The position numbers and the translations under genes are program-made. Of a stretch of DNA of 64,000 nucleotides, positions 9,072 to 17,849 are shown piece after piece. Position 1 is the first letter of the stretch. Each line of letters begins with the position of its first letter. A model generated the notes under the pieces. It saw only the letters and a list, made by a program, of their open reading frames with translations, had not been told where the DNA came from and did not search any database. The stretch spans positions 62,001 to 126,000 of the forward strand of contig CALXXZ010000004.1 in assembly GCA_944392805.1 (NCBI GenBank). Reading direction: 5' to 3'. This stretch comes from an uncultured Clostridia bacterium. GTDB lineage: Bacteria > Bacillota > Clostridia > TANB77 > CAG-508.

Positions 9072-10607
9072 TTATTCTCCTATTTTTCTATTTTCTATTC
9101 TCTTCTTAATCTTTTCATCTGATTCCTTTATTGATTTTATTCTTTCACTGTATTTACTGCTAAATTTACTTTGTTTTGTATTTCTAGCATTTTTCTTATT
9201 TGGATCTATTCCTTTTTTTCTTGACTTTTTGTCCATTTTTGCTTTTTCTTTTTTTAGTTTATTTATTCTTTTATCTGATTTTAATTTAGCATTTAACATT
9301 ACATATTCTGGGTCACTTTCTCTATCTTGATATTTTAAATCATTACATATTAATGTTATTGCTGATTCAGCGACTAATAATGGGTCATGTCTTATTTTTC
9401 CATCTATTATTGTTGATATATTTTTCTTAATAAATTTTATTTTTCTTAATGCTGGATCATCAAGTTTTTGCTCTACTAGGTCATAACCTTCTCTATTATA
9501 TCTTTTAATATATTCAGGTATTACTTCTCCTGTATCATATATACAATAATCTACAATTCCTTCTCCACAATGATCTATTATAGCTTTAACATGGTCTGCT
9601 ACTGTATAGTCATCTGTTTGTCCAGGTTCTGTCATTATATTATTTACATATATTTTTATTGCTTTACTTTCTTTTATAGCTTTTGCTACTCCATTTACTA
9701 ATAGGTTTGGTATTACATTTGTATATAAACTTCCTGGTCCTATTATTATACTGTCTGCTTGTTTTATTGCATCTATTACACCTTCTGCTGGTCTACAGTT
9801 TGATGGTTGTAAAAATACTCTATTTATTTTTGTCATTTTTTCATTAACTATTTCTGGTATTCTATCTTTTTCTTCTACAACATATCCATTTTCTAATTCT
9901 GCACATATTTTCATTTCTTCTGATGTTACTGGTAATACATTTCCTACTATATTAAAAACTTCATTGCTTTTTGCTATTGCATCTGTATCATTCCAATAAA
10001 TTTCTTTCATTGCTGTAAAATATATGTCTGAAAATTTTAAACCTCTTAATCTGTTATTTGTCATTTCGTGATTCATTAATTCACTTAATTCACCTTTTTT
10101 GTCTGCTGAAAGTGAAACTATACTATCTTTTACTTCTTCTAATGGTAATGATGTTTCTAATTCCATTCTTGAATTTGTTGGAGCTTTACCATATTCTGAA
10201 ACAGCTACTATTGCTGTTATGTTATTTGTATATCTTTTCATTCCAGTTAATACTGTATTTAATCCTGCTCCTCCGCCTATTACTACTATTTTAGGTCCTC
10301 TATCATATACTTTTTTATCAAATATTAATGATTGCACATTTACATTTTTTCTATGCTTCATCCTATCATCTGTTGCTTCTATAAATAGTTCCATATTTCT
10401 TTTATTTAATAATACTAATCCTAATACAATAAATGTAAATCCAACAACAAATGTTATTACTACTTTACCTACATCTATAAAACTCATTTCTTTTTGTACT
10501 AAGATTTTTGCTATTCCATAACATGTTAAAACTATTCCTATTAATATTAATATTATCCATCTTTTTAATTTTGAACTTGATTTAAACCAATGTTGTATTC
10601 CTTTCAC
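9072..10607 (-). CDS. yvcK: Membrane-anchored GlmR/YvcK-family protein (CofD-like, UDP-sugar-binding regulator)
   Basis: A 511-residue protein starting at a GTG (GGAGG, 7-base spacing). Two predicted membrane helices (about 17-35 and 48-67) precede a CofD/YvcK Rossmann domain with VIGGGAGLNTVLTGMKRYT, then GPGSLYTNVIPNLLV and a Lys-rich tail from about residue 440. In Bacillus the protein (GlmR) controls flux into UDP-GlcNAc and peptidoglycan precursors. The Bacillus protein is about 320 residues and has no membrane helices. The usual DDGGSSG loop after the first strand is replaced by SEYGKAPTNSR. Its position directly after murB supports a cell-wall role. Confidence 0.85.
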   Translation of the reverse strand: MKGIQHWFKSSSKLKRWIILILIGIVLTCYGIAKILVQKEMSFIDVGKVVITFVVGFTFIVLGLVLLNKRNMELFIEATDDRMKHRKNVNVQSLIFDKKVYDRGPKIVVIGGGAGLNTVLTGMKRYTNNITAIVAVSEYGKAPTNSRMELETSLPLEEVKDSIVSLSADKKGELSELMNHEMTNNRLRGLKFSDIYFTAMKEIYWNDTDAIAKSNEVFNIVGNVLPVTSEEMKICAELENGYVVEEKDRIPEIVNEKMTKINRVFLQPSNCRPAEGVIDAIKQADSIIIGPGSLYTNVIPNLLVNGVAKAIKESKAIKIYVNNIMTEPGQTDDYTVADHVKAIIDHCGEGIVDYCIYDTGEVIPEYIKRYNREGYDLVEQKLDDPALRKIKFIKKNISTIIDGKIRHDPLLVAESAITLICNDLKYQDRESDPEYVMLNAKLKSDKRINKLKKEKAKMDKKSRKKGIDPNKKNARNTKQSKFSSKYSERIKSIKESDEKIKKRIENRKIGE

Positions 10608-10628
10608 TTTAATTCCTCCATTTTAATT

Positions 10629-11522
10629 TTAAATTATTTCTACTTCTAATTCGATTTTTTTACCAAACTTATTATATACTTGTTCTTTTGTATATTCTAT
10701 TAGTTTAATAACATCTTCTGCAGTTGCATTTTCTTTATTTATTATAAAACCTGCATGTTTTTCTGAAATTTGTGCTCCACCTATTTGGTATCCTTTTAAT
10801 CCACATTCATCTATTAGTTTTGCAGTTATAAAATCTGAACCTCTTTTAAAAGTACTTCCTGCACTTGGATATTCTATAGGTTGTTTTTCTTTTCTAAAAT
10901 TTGCATATTCTGTCATTTTTGCTTGTATTTCTTCTTTGTTACCTTTTTCTAATTCTAACTCTGTTTCCAAAATTATATTATCTTCTTTTGAAAATCTGCT
11001 ATTTCTATATTCAAATTTTGCTTCTTCATTTTTTATTTTATGTATTTCTCCATTTCTATCCATATATGTTACTGTTTTAACAACATCTTTCATTTCTGAG
11101 CCATGTGCACCTGCATTCATTCTTATTGCTCCACCAATTGTTCCAGGTATTCCTGCTGCAAATTCAAATCCTGCTAATTCTTCTCTTAATAGTTTTTGTG
11201 CTAGCTCTCCTAATTTTAGTCCACTTCCTACAGTTACATTATTTTCTTGTATTTCTATTTTTTTAATATCTATTTTTAAAACTATTCCTTTTACTCCTTC
11301 ATCTTTTACAAGAAGATTACTTCCATTCCCTATTATTTTTAATGGTATCTTATTTTCTTTTACAAGTTTTAAAATTTCTTGAACTTCTTCTATTTTTTGT
11401 GCTTTTATAAAACATTCTGCTGGTCCACCAATCTTAAAACTAGTATGATTTTTCATAAGTTCATTATATTTAATATTTTCTTGTGGTAAGTTTGAATTTT
11501 CTAATATTTTTTTTATATCCAA
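10629..11522 (-). CDS. murB: UDP-N-acetylenolpyruvoylglucosamine reductase
   Basis: A 297-residue FAD/NADPH enzyme making UDP-MurNAc. Visible motifs are TSFKIGGPAECF (FAD site), IIGNGSNLLV, GIPGTIGGAIRMNAGAHG and YPSAGSTFKRG with the catalytic Ser. The length and lack of the type I insertion fit type II MurB of Firmicutes. The start is a TTG with GGAG nine bases upstream; no in-frame ATG is near. It follows the prepilin-like gene by 12 bases and precedes glmR by 21 bases, so all appear to be in one operon. Confidence 0.95.
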   Translation of the reverse strand: MDIKKILENSNLPQENIKYNELMKNHTSFKIGGPAECFIKAQKIEEVQEILKLVKENKIPLKIIGNGSNLLVKDEGVKGIVLKIDIKKIEIQENNVTVGSGLKLGELAQKLLREELAGFEFAAGIPGTIGGAIRMNAGAHGSEMKDVVKTVTYMDRNGEIHKIKNEEAKFEYRNSRFSKEDNIILETELELEKGNKEEIQAKMTEYANFRKEKQPIEYPSAGSTFKRGSDFITAKLIDECGLKGYQIGGAQISEKHAGFIINKENATAEDVIKLIEYTKEQVYNKFGKKIELEVEII

Positions 11523-11534
11523 TTTTCCACTCTC

Positions 11535-12317
11535 CTAACTATTTTTTAATCTATATCCTCCAAATGAAGATATAACTTCATTTCCTTTTTCATCTTTTGC
11601 ATAAATCCATAAATAATAATTTCCACTTTCACCTGATGGAGAAGTAATATTTTTATTACTTGGTACATTATCTGTAAATTGATCTTTTTCAGGCTCATTT
11701 AATAATTGTGTCCATTTATATTTTAATTCTGATATTGTATATTGAGATTGTACACTTATTACAACATTTTGACTTGAAACTTCTGAAGTATTTGAAGATG
11801 GGTTTGCACTAATTATTATATTTGGAACTTCTACATCTATAGCATATGTATATAATGGTGTTCCATCTCCTGCAACTTTTAAAGTTTCATTAAATACTTC
11901 TCCTGTATAATAGTTTATTATATAAGTATCTTTATATGTTGTTGAAACTCCCATTTCTTCTAAATCTTTTTCACTTAACCTATAATAATATATTTCTGGT
12001 AATGCTGAGTCTCCATAGTCCATCATCTTTAATGTAATGCTCTCATTTGAATTACTATTTATATCATTTACCAATTCTTCCATATCAAAATAGTTGACTT
12101 GTTTACCTCTAATATATTTCTCATCTTTAGTCGTTAAGTATTTTGTATAATTTTCTAATACTGCTTGTTGTAATATTTTTATTTCTGATAAATATGATTG
12201 ATTTTTAGAATCTCTTATAGCGTTTATTCCTGTATATGTTGCTACTGAAGCAATTATTAATAAAACAATTATTGTTATTACTAATGCTATTAGTGTTATA
12301 CCTTTTTGATTTTTCAT
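11535..12317 (-). CDS. Prepilin-like secreted protein
   Basis: A 260-residue protein with a type IV prepilin-like leader: MKNQKG followed by ITLIALVITIIVLLIIA. Cleavage after Gly6 would leave Ile at position 1, and position 5 of the mature protein is Ala where classical pilins have Glu. The rest is a globular domain followed by an Ig-like segment (NIIISANPSSNTSEVSSQNVV onwards). The same leader occurs in the gene at 37.3-38.3 kb. No prepilin peptidase or pilus ATPase is in the window, so assembly into a pilus is not shown. It is the first gene of the murB-glmR-GDE-holA unit. Confidence 0.75.
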   Translation of the reverse strand: MKNQKGITLIALVITIIVLLIIASVATYTGINAIRDSKNQSYLSEIKILQQAVLENYTKYLTTKDEKYIRGKQVNYFDMEELVNDINSNSNESITLKMMDYGDSALPEIYYYRLSEKDLEEMGVSTTYKDTYIINYYTGEVFNETLKVAGDGTPLYTYAIDVEVPNIIISANPSSNTSEVSSQNVVISVQSQYTISELKYKWTQLLNEPEKDQFTDNVPSNKNITSPSGESGNYYLWIYAKDEKGNEVISSFGGYRLKNS

Positions 12318-12353
12318 ATTATTTTTCTCCTTTGAATATTTTTCGTCTATTAA

Positions 12354-12382
12354 ATCTTATCATTTTTTTCCTAATTTTACAA
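12354..12382 (-). promoter_or_regulatory. Putative promoter for the prepilin-murB operon
   Basis: Minus-strand TTGTAA (12377-12382), 17-base spacer, TAAGAT (12354-12359), about 37 bases before the start. Confidence 0.45.
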
Positions 12383-12406
12383 GAATTTTTCATAAATCTC
12401 TTTTAA

Positions 12407-12455
12407 ATTTATAAAATTTATAGTATAATATATTTGTAGTGCTTTATTTTAGCAC
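12407..12455 (+). promoter_or_regulatory. Promoter -10 and 5'-terminal hairpin of nfeD
   Basis: TATAAT at 12424-12429 has only a weak -35 (TTTTAA or TTTAAA near 12401-12407). The expected transcript start, near 12436, is followed at once by a small hairpin GTGCT/AGCAC (12439-12443 with 12451-12455) and then AGAAGGAGG. A very similar hairpin plus AGAAGGAGG precedes the next gene. Confidence 0.45.
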
Positions 12456-12472
12456 AGAAGGAGGAATTTTTT

Positions 12473-12913
12473 ATGTGGCAAATATGGCTAATTGCATCAG
12501 GTGTATTTTTCATTCTTGAAATTATTACAGTTGGTTTTCTAATTTTTTGGCTAGGAATTGCTTCATTAATTACAATGATAGTAAGTTTCTTCACTAGCAG
12601 TATAATATTTCAAATTACTGTATTTGTAATATCATCTGGTATACTTATATTTGCAACAAAACCATTAGTAGAAAAATTGACCAAAAAAGATTCAGTTCAA
12701 ACTAATGTATATTCAATAATAGGAAAAAAAGCTATTGTTATTGAAGATATTGACTGGAATAAAGGAACTGGTCAAATTAAAATTGGTGGTGAAGTTTGGT
12801 CTGCCAAAACAAACGAACAAATTGATATACCAAAAGGTAGTGAAGTAGAAGTAGTAGATATTGATGGTGTAAAAGCTTTTGTAAGGCCATTAAAAATAGC
12901 TTCTACAAAATAA
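12473..12913 (+). CDS. NfeD-family membrane protein
   Basis: A 146-residue protein with two to three N-terminal membrane helices (about 3-70) and a C-terminal OB-fold domain (IIGKKAIVIEDI...GGEVWSAKTNEQIDIPKGSEVEVVDIDGVKAFV), the short NfeD form without the protease part. Such proteins form pairs with SPFH/stomatin proteins and act in membrane-domain organisation and envelope stress. The downstream gene is exactly such a partner, 46 bases away on the same strand. It stands out as one of few plus-strand units. Confidence 0.88.
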   Translation: MWQIWLIASGVFFILEIITVGFLIFWLGIASLITMIVSFFTSSIIFQITVFVISSGILIFATKPLVEKLTKKDSVQTNVYSIIGKKAIVIEDIDWNKGTGQIKIGGEVWSAKTNEQIDIPKGSEVEVVDIDGVKAFVRPLKIASTK

Positions 12914-12928
12914 TTAAATTATATTTAA

Positions 12929-12945
12929 GACAAGTAAAACTTGTC
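12929..12945 (+). promoter_or_regulatory. Small hairpin before the slipin ribosome site
   Basis: GACAAGT (12929-12935) pairs with ACTTGTC (12939-12945) directly before AGAAGGAGG. There is no T run, so this is more likely an RNA-stability or processing element than a terminator. Confidence 0.4.
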
Positions 12946-12959
12946 AGAAGGAGGATTTT

Positions 12960-13859
12960 ATGTACGTTTTAATCGCTTTACTTATCATCATAATAATTAT
13001 AGCAGTAAAATCAATCAAAGTTGTTAGACAATCAGAAGTTTATATTATAGAAAGGTTAGGTAAATTTCACAAAGTAGCTGACGCAGGTCTTACAATTATC
13101 ATTCCATTTTTCGATCATGTTAGAAGTGTAGTAAGCTTAAAACAACAAACAATGGATGTTCCACCACAAGGTGTTATAACAAAAGATAATGTTACAATAA
13201 CAATTGATACAGTAGTATTCTATCAAATAACTGACCCAGCAAAAGCAGTTTATGAAATTCAAAGTTTGAAAAAAGGTATTGAATATCTTGCTATTACAAC
13301 AATTCGTGATATTGTTGGTAAAATGGACTTAGATGCTACATTTAGTTCAAGAGATGGAATAAATGCTCAATTAAGAACAATTCTTGACGACGCTACTGAT
13401 AGATGGGGTTGTAAAATTGATAGAGTTGAAATCAAAGATATTACTCCACCAGCTGATATCAGAGATGCAATGGAAAAACAAATGAATGCAGAAAGAAATA
13501 AAAGAGCTTTAATTCTTGAAGCTGAAGCTCAAAGACAATCTGCTGTTACTATTGCAGAAGGTAAAAAAGCTGCTGCTATACTAGAAGCAGAAGCTGATAG
13601 AGAAGCTAGAATTAGAAGAGCAGCCGGTGAGGCTCAAGCTATAAAAGCTGTTGCAGAAGCTAAATCTAAAGAAATTGCAATGGTTTATGATGCAATCAAA
13701 AATGCTGACCCTGATGAAAAACTTGTTCAAATCAAATCTCTTGAAGCTCTTGAAGAAATTGCTAAAGGTGATGCAAATAAAGTATTTATTCCTTTTGAAG
13801 CAACAAGTGCATTAAGTAGTTTAGGTGCTGCAAAAGAAATCTTTACTGATAAGAAATAG
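12960..13859 (+). CDS. SPFH/Band 7 (slipin/stomatin-like) membrane scaffold protein
   Basis: A 299-residue protein with an N-terminal membrane helix (VLIALLIIIIIIAVKSI) and a Band 7 domain (VRQSEVYIIERLGKFHKVADAG, VFYQITDPAKAVYEI, LDDATDRWGCKIDRVEIKDI), then a coiled, Ala/Glu-rich region (NAERNKRALILEAEAQRQSA). This is the class usually annotated QmcA or slipin, thought to build lipid-raft-like membrane domains with its NfeD partner, which lies just upstream. The stop codon is followed four bases later by repeat element D. Confidence 0.9.
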   Translation: MYVLIALLIIIIIIAVKSIKVVRQSEVYIIERLGKFHKVADAGLTIIIPFFDHVRSVVSLKQQTMDVPPQGVITKDNVTITIDTVVFYQITDPAKAVYEIQSLKKGIEYLAITTIRDIVGKMDLDATFSSRDGINAQLRTILDDATDRWGCKIDRVEIKDITPPADIRDAMEKQMNAERNKRALILEAEAQRQSAVTIAEGKKAAAILEAEADREARIRRAAGEAQAIKAVAEAKSKEIAMVYDAIKNADPDEKLVQIKSLEALEEIAKGDANKVFIPFEATSALSSLGAAKEIFTDKK

Positions 13860-13862
13860 GGA

Positions 13863-14029
13863 AATTTGGGGACAGTCCCCTTTTTTCCTTTTTCTATTTT
13901 ATATATATATAAAAGAACATATATTTATATATTGAAGTTAATTGTGGGGACCGTTTTAGAAAGTGTTTGAACGAAGTGAAATGCACTTTCTTAAATGGGG
14001 AAACGAAAATATATAAATATATGTTCTTT
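13863..14029. repeat. Palindromic intergenic element, variant D
   Basis: It begins with GGGGACAGTCCCC (13868-13880) plus a T run. This is followed by a 22-bp perfect stem (13912-13933 with 14008-14029) enclosing AGAAAGTG/CACTTTCT (13958-13965 with 13984-13991) and a tip with GAACGAAGTG. The layout (long AT-rich outer stem, short inner stem, ACGAAG in the loop) recalls copies A-C, but the sequence differs. It lies between two convergent genes and may end transcription from both sides. Confidence 0.7.
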
Positions 14030-14049
14030 CTTTAAATTATAAATAATAA

Positions 14050-14916
14050 TTAAGGCAAAAAAGGTTCTACGTGCACAATTGCCTTATACACTTTATCCAA
14101 TCCTGCAATATTTTTCTCTAGATTATCTGCAAGAGTATGACTATCAAAAGTAGTCGTATTACCATCAACTGCAATTGTTAAAAATATAATATATTGATAA
14201 CCTACTGGTGTTGATGAAATTCCATTTATTGCTTTTACTTCTTTATACCCATGTACCAAATCTAATATAATATCTTTTGTTTCTTCATCTATAGATATAT
14301 CCATTAAAATATTGTAGCTTTCCATAAAAATTTCTATTCCAGTTTTACAAATCCAAGCTGATATTCCAATACCAACCACACTATCAAACCAATTTATTCC
14401 TTTTAATGATAAAAAAGTTGAAATCAAAGTAAATGTTGTTATAATGCAGTCATTTCTGTGGTCTTCCATGCTTGATGCTATTAATAAATTATTATATTTT
14501 TTATACATTATACGAGTATATATAAATAATACTAATTTCACAATTATAGTTACAATACAAACTATTACAAGCCACCATGAAAAAATTATTTCATTTCCAT
14601 TAAATAATGACATTATTGCATCTATTATCATTTTCACTGATACTAATATCATTGATATTGCTATAAGTAATGAAAATAAATATTCTGCTTTCCCATGTCC
14701 GAAGTTATGATCATCATCTTTTGGCGCACTTGCTATTTTATTTCCTATAAATGTCATTAATGATGCAAATATATCTCCTGCACTGTTTACACTATCTGCT
14801 ATCATTGCTTGACTTTTACTTGCAAATCCTACAATTGCTTTTATTGCTAACAAAAATATATTTCCTATTATTCCAAATGTACCAACTCTTTTGGTGACTT
14901 TAAATCTGTCTTCCAT
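14050..14916 (-). CDS. Cation diffusion facilitator (CDF) metal transporter
   Basis: About 288 residues. The ATG at 14916 is chosen over the in-frame GTG at 14925, which overlaps the GGAGAG site. It has several membrane helices and the CDF metal-site signature SQAMIADSVNSAGD, followed by the conserved FGHGKAEYLFSL, and the cytoplasmic C-terminal dimer domain (SIDEETKDIILDLVHGYKEVKAINGI ... ADNLEKNIAGLDKVYKAIVHVEP). CDF proteins export divalent cations such as Zn, Mn or Fe in exchange for protons; the metal cannot be told here. It has its own promoter and is monocistronic. Confidence 0.93.
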   Translation of the reverse strand: MEDRFKVTKRVGTFGIIGNIFLLAIKAIVGFASKSQAMIADSVNSAGDIFASLMTFIGNKIASAPKDDDHNFGHGKAEYLFSLLIAISMILVSVKMIIDAIMSLFNGNEIIFSWWLVIVCIVTIIVKLVLFIYTRIMYKKYNNLLIASSMEDHRNDCIITTFTLISTFLSLKGINWFDSVVGIGISAWICKTGIEIFMESYNILMDISIDEETKDIILDLVHGYKEVKAINGISSTPVGYQYIIFLTIAVDGNTTTFDSHTLADNLEKNIAGLDKVYKAIVHVEPFLP

Positions 14917-14949
14917 AGTACACACTCTCCTTTTTTATACATGAATATT

Positions 14950-14978
14950 ATTATAAGATAACTTTATGAATATTTCAA
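14950..14978 (-). promoter_or_regulatory. Sigma-A-type promoter for the CDF gene
   Basis: Minus-strand TTGAAA (14973-14978), 17-base spacer, TATAAT (14950-14955). Confidence 0.65.
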
Positions 14979-15004
14979 GTGAATTTTTCCACATTTTCTA
15001 AAAT

Positions 15005-15033
15005 TTGCATTTATTACAAAAATATGTTATAAT
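15005..15033 (+). promoter_or_regulatory. Sigma-A-type promoter for the small membrane protein
   Basis: TTGCAT (15005-15010), 17-base spacer, TATAAT (15028-15033), about 30 bases before the ATG at 15064. Confidence 0.65.
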
Positions 15034-15063
15034 GAAATGTGTAATAAAAAAGAGGTGAAACAC

Positions 15064-15399
15064 ATGACATTATTAGTAATAATATATGTATTAATATTTA
15101 TTATATTTGCTTTAGCCGCATATGCAGTAATGCAAATTAAATTAGCCGGAATTAATGTAAAAGATTTTTGGAGCTTTATAGAAGCCAACCAAATTCTAGA
15201 TAAATTATATGAGTTTTCAAAAAAATATGAAAAACTTACTCCTCAGCAACAAGTAGTATATTTATTAGAAGCTGAAAAAGTTTTTACTGCTTTTGATAAA
15301 ATACCTGATATCGTGTGGGAAGATGAGTTCAAAAAATATGATGAAGTTTTAAAAAAATATAAAGAGATAAAAATAGATAGATGGGTATCTAATTCATAA
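15064..15399 (+). CDS. Small membrane-anchored protein, unknown function
   Basis: 111 residues from the ATG at 15064 (GAGGTG ribosome site). The longer frame from 15037 lacks a site. One N-terminal helix (LLVIIYVLIFIIFALAAYAV) is followed by a charged helical cytoplasmic or extracellular part (FWSFIEANQILDKLYEFSKK, TPQQQVVYLLEAEKVFTAFDKI). No family recognised. It is transcribed alone between divergent and convergent neighbours and shares a bidirectional terminator with clpC. Confidence 0.65.
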   Translation: MTLLVIIYVLIFIIFALAAYAVMQIKLAGINVKDFWSFIEANQILDKLYEFSKKYEKLTPQQQVVYLLEAEKVFTAFDKIPDIVWEDEFKKYDEVLKKYKEIKIDRWVSNS

Positions 15400-15418
15400 T
15401 ACCACATCTATCTATTTT
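15370..15418. terminator. Bidirectional terminator between the small membrane gene and clpC
   Basis: AAAATAGATAGATG (15370-15383) pairs perfectly with CATCTATCTATTTT (15405-15418). It overlaps the last codons of the plus-strand gene and the clpC stop. Confidence 0.8.
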
Positions 15419-17849
15419 ATTTTTGACTAACTACGATTTGATTTTCTACTACATTTATTGTAGATTTCTTGTTTTTATTTAATTTTCCATCTAAAATTTC
15501 TTCAGAAATTTTATCTTCAATTAAATTTTGAATTGTCCTACGTAATGGTCTTGCTCCAAATGTTTTATCAATTCCTTTATCAATTATCATATCTGCTACA
15601 CTTGCATCAATTTCAATTAAAAATTTTTGTTCTTTTAATCTATTTTCAACTTGTTTTAACATAATTTGCGCAATTTTCTTCATATCTTCATCATTTAGTT
15701 TATGGAATACAATTATTTCATCTATTCTGTTTATAAATTCTGGTCTTAATTCACGTTTTAATTCTTTTATAACTTCTTTTTTTATTTCTTCATATTCTTC
15801 TTTTTCTTTTGAAGATTCTCCAAATCCTAAAGTCTTTTTTTCTGTAATATGTCTAGCTCCTAAATTTGATGTCATGATTATTACCGTATTTTTGAAATTC
15901 ACTTCTCTACCTTGAGAATCAGTCAATCTTCCATCTTCTAATATTTGAAGTAGCAAATTCATAACATCAGGATGTGCTTTTTCTATTTCATCAAATAATA
16001 TGACTGAATATGGTTTTCTTCTGATTTTTTCAGTTAGCTGTCCCCCGTTATCAAATCCTATATAACCTGGTGGTGAACCTATTAATTTTGAAACTGAATG
16101 TGGCTCCATATATTCTGACATATCAAGTCTTATCATTGCATTTTCATTTTCGAATAATATTTCTGAAATTGCTTTTGAAAGTTCAGTTTTTCCAACTCCT
16201 GTAGGACCTAGAAATAGAAATGAACCTATTGGTCTTTTAGGATCTTTTAATCCTACTCTTCCTCTTCTTATTGCTTTTGCAACAGCTTTTACAGCTTCAT
16301 CTTGACCAATTACTCTTTCATGTAATTTTTCTTCAAGATTTTTTAATTTTTCATTATCATCTTGTGTTAGTTTTTGTACAGGTATTCCTGTCCATTTAGA
16401 GATTACTTCTGTTATATTGTCTTCTGTTATTTCTATAATATCTTTCGTTTTCTTTTTTCTCCATAAATTTAATGCTTTTTCTAACCTATCTTTTAACTCT
16501 TTTTCCTCATCTCTTATTGTTGCAGCTTTTTCAAATTCTTGATTATATATTGCTTCTTCTTTTTCTTTCATTATAATGTCAATTTTTTCTTGTAACATTT
16601 TTATTTCATCAGGTTCATTGTATATTTTCATTCTAACTTGTGATGCTGCTTCATCTACTAAATCTATTGCTTTATCTGGCAAAAATCTATCTGTTATATA
16701 TCTTGATGATAATTTTACAGCTGTTTCTATTGCCTCATCTGTAATTTTTACATTATGATGTGCTTCATATTTATCTCTTATTCCTTTTAAAATTTCTATT
16801 GTTTCTTTTTCTGATGGTTGTTCAACATTTACAGGACTAAATCTTCTTTCTAATGCAGAATCTTTTTCTATATATTTTCTATATTCTTCTATTGTTGTTG
16901 CCCCAATTAATTGAATTTCTCCCCTTGCCAATAATGGTTTTAATATATTTGCTGCATCAATTGCTCCTTCTGCTGCTCCAGCTCCAACTATTGTATGTAC
17001 TTCATCTATAAATAGTATTACATCTCCTACTTTTTTTACTTCATTTAAAGCTTTTTTTATTCTTTCTTCAAAATCTCCTCTATATTTTGCTCCTGCTACC
17101 ATTCCTGATATGTCTACATTTACTATTCTTTTTTCTTTTAATATTTCTGGCACATCTCCATTTACTATTTTTTCTGCTAATCCTTCTATAATTGCTGTTT
17201 TACCTACTCCCGGCTCACCTATTAAACATGGATTATTTTTTGTTCTTCTTGATAAGATTTGTATTATTCTTTCTATTTCGTTTTCCCTACCAATTATATT
17301 ATCAAATTTTCCTTCTTCTGCTTTTAATGTTATGTCTTCTCCAAACTGATTCAATGTTGGTGTTAGTGCAAAACTTCCTTTTCCTCTTGTTATTTCCTTA
17401 TTTATGTCTTTATCTTCTTCTTCATTTATTACTCTTGCTATTTCTGTATATATTTTAGAAATTTCTATATTTAATTCTGTTATTATTTTTACAGCTATAC
17501 TATCTTCTTCTTTTAATATTGCAAGTAACAAGTGTTCTGTACCAATAAAGTTATATCCTACTCTTTTGGCTTCTAAAAAAGCATTTTCCAACACTTTTTT
17601 GCTTCTTGGTGTAAATCCTATCGATTCTTTTATCTGTTTTCCTCTTCCTAACATTTCTTCTGTTTTTTTAATTACTTTACCTTCTGTTATTCCTTTGTTC
17701 ATTAAAACTTTTGCTGCTATGCCTTCTCCTTCTTTTACTAGTCCATATAAGATATGTTCTGTTCCTATATATTTATGCCCCAATTCTATTGATATATCAT
17801 TTGCTATTTCTATTACTTTTTTTGCTTTATTTGTGAATTTATATATCAT
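15417..17849 (-). CDS. clpC: ATP-dependent Clp protease ATP-binding subunit ClpC
   Basis: An 810-residue AAA+ unfoldase that feeds substrates to ClpP. It has two N-terminal Clp_N repeats (about 1-145), a first ATPase module with GEPGVGKT and IDEVHTIVGAG, a UVR motif in the middle (YNQEFEKAATIRDEEKELK), which separates ClpC from ClpA, and a second module with GPTGVGKTELS, LLQILEDGRLTD and FGARPLRRTIQ. The usual Bacillus neighbours ctsR-mcsA-mcsB are absent. Instead a 53-residue gene overlaps its start by an ATGA junction, implying coupled translation. Confidence 0.96.
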   Translation of the reverse strand: MIYKFTNKAKKVIEIANDISIELGHKYIGTEHILYGLVKEGEGIAAKVLMNKGITEGKVIKKTEEMLGRGKQIKESIGFTPRSKKVLENAFLEAKRVGYNFIGTEHLLLAILKEEDSIAVKIITELNIEISKIYTEIARVINEEEDKDINKEITRGKGSFALTPTLNQFGEDITLKAEEGKFDNIIGRENEIERIIQILSRRTKNNPCLIGEPGVGKTAIIEGLAEKIVNGDVPEILKEKRIVNVDISGMVAGAKYRGDFEERIKKALNEVKKVGDVILFIDEVHTIVGAGAAEGAIDAANILKPLLARGEIQLIGATTIEEYRKYIEKDSALERRFSPVNVEQPSEKETIEILKGIRDKYEAHHNVKITDEAIETAVKLSSRYITDRFLPDKAIDLVDEAASQVRMKIYNEPDEIKMLQEKIDIIMKEKEEAIYNQEFEKAATIRDEEKELKDRLEKALNLWRKKKTKDIIEITEDNITEVISKWTGIPVQKLTQDDNEKLKNLEEKLHERVIGQDEAVKAVAKAIRRGRVGLKDPKRPIGSFLFLGPTGVGKTELSKAISEILFENENAMIRLDMSEYMEPHSVSKLIGSPPGYIGFDNGGQLTEKIRRKPYSVILFDEIEKAHPDVMNLLLQILEDGRLTDSQGREVNFKNTVIIMTSNLGARHITEKKTLGFGESSKEKEEYEEIKKEVIKELKRELRPEFINRIDEIIVFHKLNDEDMKKIAQIMLKQVENRLKEQKFLIEIDASVADMIIDKGIDKTFGARPLRRTIQNLIEDKISEEILDGKLNKNKKSTINVVENQIVVSQK

